In this document: one piece after another, positions 15,383-23,151 of the stretch | How the letters are laid out: each line of letters starts with the position of its first letter | How positions within the stretch are numbered: the first letter of the stretch is position 1 | NCBI RefSeq assembly: GCF_012849055.1 | Contig: NZ_CP051677.1 | Coordinates: 248,001-312,000 of the forward strand | DNA length: 64,000 bases | Origin: Spirosoma rhododendri | GTDB lineage: Bacteria > Bacteroidota > Bacteroidia > Cytophagales > Spirosomataceae | Direction of reading: 5' to 3' | Position numbers and translations under genes: made by a program | The notes under the pieces: generated by a model | Databases searched by the model: none | Seen by the model: the letters and a program-made list of their open reading frames with translations, nothing else | What the model was told of the DNA's origin: nothing

Positions 15383-18300
15383 ATGCGACATCGCTTTACT
15401 GTTCAACTATGGGGGCTACTGGCTGTGTGCTGGCTCCTGACCCAATCGGCTGGCTGGGCCCAATCGGCCCGGACGATTACGGGCCGGGTTATCGCCAAAT
15501 CCGACGGAAAAGGGTTGCCCGGTGCCAACGTACTGGTGAAAGGTAAAACCGTCGGGGCCGTAACTGATGCCGATGGTGCCTTTACGCTCAGTGCCGAACC
15601 CAATGTGACGCTGACCGTTTCGTACATCGGGTTTCTGACGCAGGAGTTCGTGCTGGGCAATCAGTCGCAGATTACGATTACGCTGGCCGACGATGCCTCG
15701 CAATTGCAGGAAGTCGTCGTGACGGCCCTCGGTATTGCCCGCGATAAAAAAGCGCTGGGCTACAGCTTACAGGAAATAAAAGGAGCCGAACTGACGCAGG
15801 CCCGGCCTACCAACCTCGTCAATGCCCTGTCGGGGAAAATTGCGGGGGTGCAGGTGACGGCCACTAACGGTATTCCAGGCGCATCGTCACGGATTCTGAT
15901 TCGCGGGGCCAACTCAATCGGGGGCAATAACCAGCCGCTGTTCGTAGTCGACGGGATTCCAATCGATAATGGCAGCTACAACGTCACGCCCGGCTCAACG
16001 TCCAACACCAACAACGTCACGACCGACTACGGCAACGGTGCCTCATCGATCAACCCCGACGACATCGACAATATTTCCGTGCTGAAGGGAGCCAACGCAG
16101 CCGCGCTTTACGGTTCGCGGGCGGCCAACGGCGTTATTCTGATCACGACCAAGCGCGGTGCCGCCAGCAAAAACATCGGCGTAACGGTAAATACCAACAC
16201 GACGTTCGATAAACCACTGCGGTTGCCCGATTTCCAGAACGAATACGGGCAGGGTCTGAAAGGGCAGTTTTCGTACGTCGACGGGCTGGGCGGTGGCGTC
16301 AACGACGGCGTCGATGAAAGCTGGGGCCCCCGGCTCGACGGGCGGCTGATTCCGCAGTACAACTCCCCCATCGTCAACGGCGTCCGGACGGCAACGCCCT
16401 GGATTGCGCGTCCCGACAACGTCAAGAATTTCTACGATACCGGCGTTACGACGACCAATAGCATCGGCCTGACGGGCGGCAGCGACAAAGGCGATTTCCG
16501 CATTGCCTACACCAACCTGAATCAGAAGGGAATGCTGCCCAACACCAACTACAAGCGGCAGAACATTTCGCTGAACGCAGGCTGGAATTTCACCCCGAAA
16601 CTGAACGTCCGGACGAGCGTCAACTACATCAAAGACGGCTCCGACAACCGGCAGAACCTCAACCTGTACTGGATCTGGTTTGGTCGGCAGGTCGATCTGG
16701 AAGACCTAAAGGCTAACCCCGTCGTGGAAGGCACCGACCCGTCGCAGTGGCCGCAGCAGCGCAACTGGAACGCCAACTATTGGAACAACCCGGCTTACGC
16801 GCTGAACTACTTCAAATACGGCAACGACAAAGACCGGATCATCGGCAACATCACGGCGACCTATAAACTGACCGACTGGCTGAGCCTGACGGGCCGTACG
16901 GGTACCGATTTCTCCAACGACCGGCGCATCACCAAACGGGCGAAGGGCGTGGGACTTCCCAACGGCGACTACACCGAAGACATCGTGTACGTCCGCGAAA
17001 CGAACAGCGACTTCCTGCTGACGGCCGACAAACGGTACTCCGATTTTCACGTCGTGGCATCGGTGGGCGGCAACCAGCGCCGGAACGTCACCCAGCGCGA
17101 CTACATGTACGCATCGGAGCTGACGATTCCCAACCTGTACAACATCGGCAACGCCAAGTCGCGCCCGGCACTCTTCGGTCGGCAAACCGACAAGCGCGTG
17201 AACAGCCTGTATGGGTCAGCTTCGCTCTCGTTCCGCGATTACCTGTTCCTCGACCTGACGGCCCGTAACGACTGGTCGAGCACGCTGCCCGCCAACAACC
17301 GGAGTTATTTCTACCCCTCGGTGTCGGCCAGCGCCATTCTGACCGACATGCTCAATCTGCGCTCCAACGTGCTGACCTACGCCAAGCTGCGCGGGGGTTA
17401 CGCGATGGTGGGTAACGACACCGACCCATACAACCTGATGCAGGTATACACCAGCGAAACGGCCTGGGGTAACACTACGACCTTCTCGGAAAACAACCTG
17501 ATCTACAACCAGAACCTGAAGCCGGAAATCACGACGGCGGTAGAATTTGGGCTGGAAACGCGCCTGTTCAACAACGCGCTGCAATTTGAATTTACGTACT
17601 ACGACAAGAACACGAAGAACCAGATTCTGCTGGCCAACGTCGCGCAGAGTTCGGGCTACTACAACTCCGTTATCAACGCGGGGAGCATCCGCAACAGCGG
17701 CTTCGAACTTGAGCTGTCGGGCGCAGTTATCCGGCGGCCGGGCGGCTTCCGCTGGGATGTGGGTGTCAACTTCGCCCGTAACCGCTCGCTGGTAGTCGAC
17801 CTGGGCGGGTTGTCGACGTATCAGATCAACACGGGTTCGCTGCTGCGCAACGTGATTCTGGAAGCGCGGCCCGGCGACCCCTACGGCAACTTCTACGGCA
17901 CTTACAACCGGCGCGACCCCAGCGGCAACCTGATTATCAACAGCCAGGGCTACCCCATCATGTCGTCGGACCGGAAAGTAGTGGGCAATATCATGCCGAA
18001 ATGGACGGGCGGTTTCCAGAACACGTTCAGCTACAAATGGGTGACGCTCAGTTCGCTGATCGACGTGCGCTGGGGCGGTAACGTCTTCTCGCAGGGTATC
18101 AACATCGGGCGGTACACGGGTGTACTGGCCGAAACGCTGCCGGGTCGGGAAGGCAACATCGTAGCGCCGGGCGTCACCGAAACGGCCAACGCCGATGGCA
18201 CGTTTACCTACGCGCCCAACACGGTGGCGGTGGCCAATGCCGACGATTACTACCACAACTTCTACAACCGCAACGTCAACGAAAATTACATCTTCGACGC

Positions 18301-18544
18301 CAGCTACGCCAAGCTGCGCGAGGTACGGCTGGGCTTTGCGATTCCGCAGAAGTGGTTCGGCCGGACGCCCTTCCACAACGTCAACTTCGCGCTCGTCGGC
18401 CGCAATCTGGCTCTGCTCTACAAGAACATCCCGCACATCGACCCCGAAACCAGCTATTACGGCGACGGCAACGTGCAGGGCTTCGAGAACGGCAACACCC
18501 CCTCGGCCCGCAGCATGGGCTTCAACCTGACCTTCGGACTTTAA
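15383..18544 (+). CDS. SusC/RagA-type TonB-dependent outer-membrane transporter
   Basis: The 1053-residue protein begins with a signal peptide (ending SAGWAQ) and a carboxypeptidase-regulatory-like domain (about residues 27-112: TITGRVIAKSDGKGLPGANV). The plug follows, with the SusC-type segments LVNALSGKIAGVQV, RILIRGANSIGG and FVVDGIPIDN, then a 22-strand-type barrel ending in FGL. SusC proteins import oligosaccharides or other large nutrients together with a SusD lipoprotein, powered by TonB. The SusD-like gene starts 180 bases downstream. No glycosidase or sulfatase is adjacent, so the substrate is not indicated. The AT-rich upstream region (15143-15382) should hold the promoter; no anti-sigma or ECF sigma genes are next to it. 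Confidence 0.93.
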   Translation: MRHRFTVQLWGLLAVCWLLTQSAGWAQSARTITGRVIAKSDGKGLPGANVLVKGKTVGAVTDADGAFTLSAEPNVTLTVSYIGFLTQEFVLGNQSQITITLADDASQLQEVVVTALGIARDKKALGYSLQEIKGAELTQARPTNLVNALSGKIAGVQVTATNGIPGASSRILIRGANSIGGNNQPLFVVDGIPIDNGSYNVTPGSTSNTNNVTTDYGNGASSINPDDIDNISVLKGANAAALYGSRAANGVILITTKRGAASKNIGVTVNTNTTFDKPLRLPDFQNEYGQGLKGQFSYVDGLGGGVNDGVDESWGPRLDGRLIPQYNSPIVNGVRTATPWIARPDNVKNFYDTGVTTTNSIGLTGGSDKGDFRIAYTNLNQKGMLPNTNYKRQNISLNAGWNFTPKLNVRTSVNYIKDGSDNRQNLNLYWIWFGRQVDLEDLKANPVVEGTDPSQWPQQRNWNANYWNNPAYALNYFKYGNDKDRIIGNITATYKLTDWLSLTGRTGTDFSNDRRITKRAKGVGLPNGDYTEDIVYVRETNSDFLLTADKRYSDFHVVASVGGNQRRNVTQRDYMYASELTIPNLYNIGNAKSRPALFGRQTDKRVNSLYGSASLSFRDYLFLDLTARNDWSSTLPANNRSYFYPSVSASAILTDMLNLRSNVLTYAKLRGGYAMVGNDTDPYNLMQVYTSETAWGNTTTFSENNLIYNQNLKPEITTAVEFGLETRLFNNALQFEFTYYDKNTKNQILLANVAQSSGYYNSVINAGSIRNSGFELELSGAVIRRPGGFRWDVGVNFARNRSLVVDLGGLSTYQINTGSLLRNVILEARPGDPYGNFYGTYNRRDPSGNLIINSQGYPIMSSDRKVVGNIMPKWTGGFQNTFSYKWVTLSSLIDVRWGGNVFSQGINIGRYTGVLAETLPGREGNIVAPGVTETANADGTFTYAPNTVAVANADDYYHNFYNRNVNENYIFDASYAKLREVRLGFAIPQKWFGRTPFHNVNFALVGRNLALLYKNIPHIDPETSYYGDGNVQGFENGNTPSARSMGFNLTFGL

Positions 18545-18550
18545 TTTTTT

Positions 18551-18705
18551 CTAAACACAGAGGTACAGAGGATTGCACGGAGAAAGTAGAGAAAAAGCTT
18601 CCCAAACTCCCGTGGTCGGTGTCTCCACCGACCACGGAATCAGCATCGAATCAACGTAAGAAATAGACCTCCGTGTACTCCGTGAAATCTCCGTTCCTCC
18701 GTGTT
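18551..18705. repeat. Intergenic imperfect palindrome with inner hairpin, family I
   Basis: Outer arms AAACACAGAGGTACAGAGG and a right arm ending CCTCCGTGTTT pair imperfectly through CACGGAG/CTCCGTG units. Inside, a perfect 12-base hairpin CCGTGGTCGGTG/CACCGACCACGG lies at 18610-18637. It sits between the SusC and SusD genes and could affect their relative expression. Confidence 0.7.
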
Positions 18706-18724
18706 TAAAAACACACATACATCA

Positions 18725-20161
18725 ATGAAGAAATCGCTCTTTCTCTCATTCGCTTTTTCGCTCGGCATCCTCACCGCCTGCGATAACAAGTTCGACGAAA
18801 CCAACGTCAACCCCAACGACCCGACCAGCGTACCGGCCGAACGGCTGCTGCCGCACGGTATCTACACGACCGTCAACGGAGTCATCGGCACGTTGGGCTT
18901 AGACGTGGGCAACGACTGGGCGCAGCACATGGCCCGGATTCAGTACACCGAAATCGACCAGTTCAGCTTCACCAGCGACACGCAGGACACCCCCTGGCGT
19001 AACCTGTACAACGAATCGCTGGCCGATTTTCAGAAGGTCATCGAACTGGGGCAGGCGGGCAACAATGAGAACTATCAGGCCATCGGGCTCATCATGCGGG
19101 CGTACGTCTACTCGGTTCTGACCGACGTGTACGGCGATATTCCGTACTCGGAAGCGCTGAAAGGCACCACGAGCGGTCTTGTTGCGCCGAAGTTCGACAT
19201 GCAGAAAGATGTGTATGCCGGGCTGGTAGCCGATCTGAAAACTGCCAGCGACCTGATCAACACTAAAACAGTGTCGAGCGAAGGCGACATTCTGTTCGCG
19301 GCCAACATGACCAGGTGGAAGAAATTCGCCAACTCGCTGAGCCTGCGCTTACTGAACCGGATGGTGAATAAATCGGGGCTGAGCATTGATCCGAAGTCCG
19401 AAATGACCCGGATTCTGAGCGACCCGACCAAGTACCCGGTGATGACGTCGAATTCAGATGTAGCGCAGCTTGTTTACCTCGCCCGTCCCAGCAACAACCC
19501 GATCAACGAAAACCGGCGCACCCGCGACGATCACCGCGTTAGTGCCACGATGATGAATAAACTCGTCGGTATGAGCGACCCACGCTTGGCCATCTACGCC
19601 AGCAAAGCGGCCGACACGGGCGAATATAAGGGCGTACCCAACGGGCTGTCGAACTCGGAAGCTGGTGCACTCGGCCTGACAAAAACGTCGAAGATCGGGA
19701 CGTACTTCGTGCAGGAAACGACACCCGGTGTACTGATGAGTTATGCCGAACTGAACTTCATCAAAGCCGAAGCTGCGCTGAAGGGCGTTACGGCGGCTGG
19801 CGACGCGGCAGCGGCTTACCAGGAGGGTATCAAAGCGTCGATGAGTTACTACGGCCTGACAGCCCCAGCCAGTTACCTGACCGCTACGACGCTGAAAACT
19901 GGCAACGATGCGCTGGTGCAGGTGCTGGAACAGAAATGGATTGCGCTGTTCGGGCAGGGTGTCGAAGCCTGGACGGAATATCGCCGGACAGGTATTCCCG
20001 CACTGGTGGTGCCGAAGATCAATTATAACAACAACGCAATCCCGACGCGCCTGCCCTACCCGTCGTCGGAAGAAAACCTCAACAACGCCAACTTCAAAAC
20101 GGCCCTGACCCAGATGGGCGGTGCCAACACCATGCAGACAAAGCTGTGGTGGGCGAAGTAG
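18725..20161 (+). CDS. SusD/RagB-family nutrient-binding outer-membrane lipoprotein
   Basis: The 478-residue protein starts at ATG 18725 with a lipoprotein signal (KKSLFLSFAFSLGILTAC; Cys in LTAC is the lipidated residue). The sequence after it (DNKFDETNVNPNDPTSVPAE) is typical of the SusD-like-2 group. Helical TPR-like regions carry the binding surface, including AYVYSVLTDVYGDIPYSEAL, a hallmark of SusD proteins. It should cap the SusC transporter encoded just upstream. An upstream ATG at 18701 would add eight residues before the signal and is unlikely. A perfect 35-base palindrome follows the stop. Confidence 0.92.
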   Translation: MKKSLFLSFAFSLGILTACDNKFDETNVNPNDPTSVPAERLLPHGIYTTVNGVIGTLGLDVGNDWAQHMARIQYTEIDQFSFTSDTQDTPWRNLYNESLADFQKVIELGQAGNNENYQAIGLIMRAYVYSVLTDVYGDIPYSEALKGTTSGLVAPKFDMQKDVYAGLVADLKTASDLINTKTVSSEGDILFAANMTRWKKFANSLSLRLLNRMVNKSGLSIDPKSEMTRILSDPTKYPVMTSNSDVAQLVYLARPSNNPINENRRTRDDHRVSATMMNKLVGMSDPRLAIYASKAADTGEYKGVPNGLSNSEAGALGLTKTSKIGTYFVQETTPGVLMSYAELNFIKAEAALKGVTAAGDAAAAYQEGIKASMSYYGLTAPASYLTATTLKTGNDALVQVLEQKWIALFGQGVEAWTEYRRTGIPALVVPKINYNNNAIPTRLPYPSSEENLNNANFKTALTQMGGANTMQTKLWWAK

Positions 20162-20166
20162 GCGAT

Positions 20167-20248
20167 GCTGGTTTAACGTTTAAGGTCCAATGTTTAAGGT
20201 TGCTCCGCTGGGTAACCTTAAACATTGGACCTTAAACGTTAAACCAGC
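20167..20248. repeat. Intergenic palindrome, family C, copy 1
   Basis: Perfect 35-base arms (20167-20201 and 20214-20248) contain GTTTAACGTTTAAGG followed by a TCCAATG segment, with a 12-base loop. It lies between two convergent genes and may serve as a two-way terminator. The core returns at 32305-32352. Confidence 0.9.
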
Positions 20249-20253
20249 GCAGC

Positions 20254-21918
20254 TTACAGCCCCTTATCCACCGCTTTCTTGGCTTCATCGAAGTCGGCGG
20301 GGAGGGGGGCGTTGCGTTTGATAACCTTGCCGGTGCGGTTAATGATCGTCGCGCTGGGCAGATCGTTTGCGCGGAGCCGACCCGACAGCCCGTCGAGTTG
20401 GCCGCTTGTCAGTAGCAGATGATCGCCAATGAGTTTATTGCGGGCAGCGGCTTCAACCCACACGGATTGTTCGTCACTAGTCAGCATGGGTAAGTAGACG
20501 ACGGCGAAATCGCGGGCATCGTAGGTGCTGCGAAGCCGTTGCGCGTCGAGGGCGGCCTGACGCCCGGCTTCGCTCTCGTTGGACGTCAGCAGCACATAGA
20601 TCACCTTGCCCCGGTTGGCGTTGATGACCTTGTCGAACAGGTCCGATCCGTTGGCCGTACCGAATTTATCGCGTGTAACAAAAACGCCGGGCGACACTTC
20701 CAGTTCGGTGGCCACATCCTTACTCGCAACCAGCGTCTGAACGGCCTGTTTCATCGCCACACTGTCTCTGGTTTCCAGCGCGTACAGTTCGTCGAGCGAT
20801 TGTCCCAGCCGCCGGTTTGTCAGTTGCGGGCGGGCATAGTCGTAGAGCAGCTTATCCTGCGCCAGCGTCAGAATCGGGAATGAATTGACCAGCCAGAACG
20901 CCGTCATATACTCCCGCCGTTCATCGTCGTATTGCTTGCGGCTCTCCTGAATCAGAAACTCGTAGTTGACCAGCGACTGAATCATTTCGTTGTTACGCCG
21001 GACCAAGTCGGTCAAAAAGCGCAGGTCGGCATTGCGGGCGGAGTTGGTTTCGGCGAACTGCTGCAACCTTGCCTTTTCGGCATCGGTCAGATTCGTTCCA
21101 TAGCGCAGCAGCAGGCCCGACAGCTTGTCGACAGCCAGCCCCCGCTGCGCCTGTTGCGATGCTTTACTAACAATCTGCCGGTTGGCAAAGGTGGCAAACC
21201 GGTTCATGGCCTGCGTGCGCGATGCCGTCAGGATCAGGTCGTTCGTCAGGCCAACCGAATCGCTCAGGGCGGGCGGTTGTCGCTCATCTTCACCCACAAT
21301 CAGGCGATCGTATAAAAAACTGGCGGCAGCGTAGCGGTTGTCTGCCTCAACCCAGCGGGCCAGCAGCGGAAACGGTTTCTCCTGTGCGGCAAACGCCCGA
21401 AATGGTTTTTGGAACGCCTGATTCAGCAGTACGAATGAAGTATTACTAACTGGGCCGCTGATGTCTTCCGACAGCTTCTTGACGTTCGGCTTATCGGCGT
21501 ACCCCGCTTCAAACGCTTTGTACCGGGCATATTGCTGATTGACCTGCGCATTGACCCCGCCGAACCGGAACGGCACCCGCGCCGTAAAGAGCGAGTCGGC
21601 GTTAAGGTCGATCGTCAGCGCGCCGGGGGCTGCCAGAAACGCCGTCGAAATACGGCCGTAGGTGAAGTAGAGTTCCTCCTGCGAATAGATTAGCGGAATG
21701 CTCACCCGAAACGTACCATCGACGTTGAGCGGAGCCGGTTTTATCAATTCCCGACTGGCTTGCAGAATATTGTTACGGCCAACTAGTACGGTCGGTGCGT
21801 CGCGATAGAGCCGGGCCGACAGATTCCGAACCCGTCCGCTGACAATTACCGAGTCGACCTGCGCCAGCACGTTTGCCGACAGTAGTAACGAGCAAAATAG
21901 TATGGTGAGAAAACGCAT
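20254..21918 (-). CDS. Exported thioredoxin-fold protein lacking the CxxC motif
   Basis: The 554-residue protein has a signal peptide (MRFLTILFCSLLLSANVLAQ). A beta-rich N-terminal domain (about 25-130) resembles the DUF4369-type domain of Bacteroidota TlpA-like proteins. A long helical middle follows, then a C-terminal thioredoxin-like fold (about 420-554) recognisable from GKVIYVLLTSNESEAGRQ and PSATIINRTGKVIKRNAPLP. Where TlpA/ResA have WCxxC this protein has LLTSNES, and the mature chain contains no cysteine at all. It cannot be a redox thioredoxin; a binding or scaffold role is more likely. It is convergent with the SusD gene, and no operon is evident. Confidence 0.65.
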   Translation of the reverse strand: MRFLTILFCSLLLSANVLAQVDSVIVSGRVRNLSARLYRDAPTVLVGRNNILQASRELIKPAPLNVDGTFRVSIPLIYSQEELYFTYGRISTAFLAAPGALTIDLNADSLFTARVPFRFGGVNAQVNQQYARYKAFEAGYADKPNVKKLSEDISGPVSNTSFVLLNQAFQKPFRAFAAQEKPFPLLARWVEADNRYAAASFLYDRLIVGEDERQPPALSDSVGLTNDLILTASRTQAMNRFATFANRQIVSKASQQAQRGLAVDKLSGLLLRYGTNLTDAEKARLQQFAETNSARNADLRFLTDLVRRNNEMIQSLVNYEFLIQESRKQYDDERREYMTAFWLVNSFPILTLAQDKLLYDYARPQLTNRRLGQSLDELYALETRDSVAMKQAVQTLVASKDVATELEVSPGVFVTRDKFGTANGSDLFDKVINANRGKVIYVLLTSNESEAGRQAALDAQRLRSTYDARDFAVVYLPMLTSDEQSVWVEAAARNKLIGDHLLLTSGQLDGLSGRLRANDLPSATIINRTGKVIKRNAPLPADFDEAKKAVDKGL

Positions 21919-21985
21919 GTGTAGTATACGGTAGTGCAGTTTACGGTATTCGGTTTTTCGGTTGTCGGTTTTGCAGTATCCGCTA

Positions 21986-22073
21986 GGTTCCGTTTACCCC
22001 CCAGCCCCCTGAAGGGGGAGCGGTTCATTTGCGGAGTACTCCCCCTTCAGGGGGCTGGGGGGTAAACGGAACC
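21986..22073. repeat. Intergenic palindromic repeat, family B, copy 2
   Basis: Perfect 35-base arms (21986-22020 and 22039-22073) share core and loop with 13794-13871 but carry six C/G in place of five on both arms. Additional weak inverted stretches rich in GGTTT/AAACC flank it (21920-22150). Confidence 0.9.
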
Positions 22074-22150
22074 CGAAATTGATGACAGCCAGGCAAACTT
22101 CGGAGCGCAAAATCGACAACCGAATACTATAAATCATAAACCGAAAACCG

Positions 22151-22645
22151 TCATTTTGTTTGAATGCCGTGGTACTGAGATTCTTCCTGATAATCTCTCC
22201 GTAGCGGATGGCCAATCCAATCGGCGGGCATCAGAATCCGGCGCAGGTCGGGGTGATTCTCAAACCAGATACCAACCAGGTCGTAGGCTTCGCGCTCGTG
22301 CCAGTCGGCCGTACGCCACAGATGCGACAAACTGGCTACCGATGGCAACTTACTTCCGACCGCGCTGCGTGGCACCATTACTTTCACCATCAGATCATGT
22401 TCGTACGGAATCGATGTCAGGTTGTAGATTACCTCCATCGTGTTTGCGTCGGGGCCGTTGTCGATGGCGGTAACGCAGGCAAGTAAATCGAAAAACAGGC
22501 GGTCGTCGTCGCGTAGAAACTGACACATATCGACCAGCCGCTCGGTCGGGATGGTCAGAAACGGCTGGATGGCCTGTGAATTGGTCGTGAATACGTCGGT
22601 TCCGAACTGATCGGTCAGTACGTCGACAATGGCGGAAAAGGTCAT
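22151..22645 (-). CDS. nuoC: NADH-quinone oxidoreductase subunit C
   Basis: The 164-residue protein is the 30-kDa subunit of complex I, part of the peripheral arm. The diagnostic motif is SLSHLWRTADWHEREAYDLV followed by HPDLRRILMPADWIGHPLRRD, ending near DYQEE. The start ATG 22645 (MTFSAIVDVL) is placed where homologues begin and lies about 36 bases after a perfect -7 box; a longer upstream frame would add an unrelated hydrophobic leader. No other nuo genes are adjacent, although nuoC usually lies in a nuoA-N cluster, so either the operon is split in this genome or this is a second copy. Confidence 0.9.
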   Translation of the reverse strand: MTFSAIVDVLTDQFGTDVFTTNSQAIQPFLTIPTERLVDMCQFLRDDDRLFFDLLACVTAIDNGPDANTMEVIYNLTSIPYEHDLMVKVMVPRSAVGSKLPSVASLSHLWRTADWHEREAYDLVGIWFENHPDLRRILMPADWIGHPLRRDYQEESQYHGIQTK

Positions 22646-22680
22646 GGGGATCAGGCGGGCGACTAACAGGACCCACCAAA

Positions 22681-22688
22681 CAAAGATA
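22681..22688 (-). promoter_or_regulatory. -7 box (TATCTTTG on the minus strand) of nuoC
   Basis: On the minus strand TATCTTTG at 22688-22681 fits TAnnTTTG exactly. It predicts transcription from about 22675, about 30 bases before the nuoC ATG. The -33 region is weak. Confidence 0.5.
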
Positions 22689-23151
22689 CAGCATTTCGCA
22701 ACCGGATTGGCTAGCCCCACCCCTGTCTCCACCGACCAGCCCAATACGGGCCGGAACCGGCGTCAGCCTGCCCCGCTGATGGGTCGGTTATGGCGTCTGA
22801 TCGAGGGGCGATTCAAAGCGTTGGAACGCAGCTTCATCAGGCAAGGTCAGGAGTGGGAATTGGCCGCTTGCACGGCCCTGCACCAGCCCGATGGACTGAC
22901 TTGATGGCAACATCGGCTCAACAGACCGGAGCACGATTCAGGGGCCGTATGCCGCCAAATTACCGACTCGCCCACCGTAGTGCAAGCCCCACTGAAGCTG
23001 ATAGCCAACAGCGAATGGGCACCCCTACTCAGAAAATTGACTTGGTGCTGCGCACCCTGTTTCTTCCGTCCGTACAGCCTCTGCGTACGTTGATACACTA
23101 ACTGCGGAAAATCGTTGATATTCGTCTCAAAAGTGCACACCTTTTGGGGTT
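22689..23151. other. Gene-poor stretch between nuoC and the histidine kinase
   Basis: About 460 bases of normal GC content lie between divergent genes. Short open frames exist on both strands, but none has a recognisable motif, signal peptide or plausible start context. It could be decayed coding DNA or an unrecognised RNA. Confidence 0.4.

Noticed and set aside
17216..18436. 406-codon minus-strand frame inside the SusC gene
   Set aside because: Mirror frame of a conserved transporter, with repetitive Val/Arg/Asp composition and no domain.
22790..23101. Short plus-strand ORFs before the histidine kinase
   Set aside because: Looked for a transposase remnant or small regulator; no motif was convincing, so the stretch is listed only as gene-poor.
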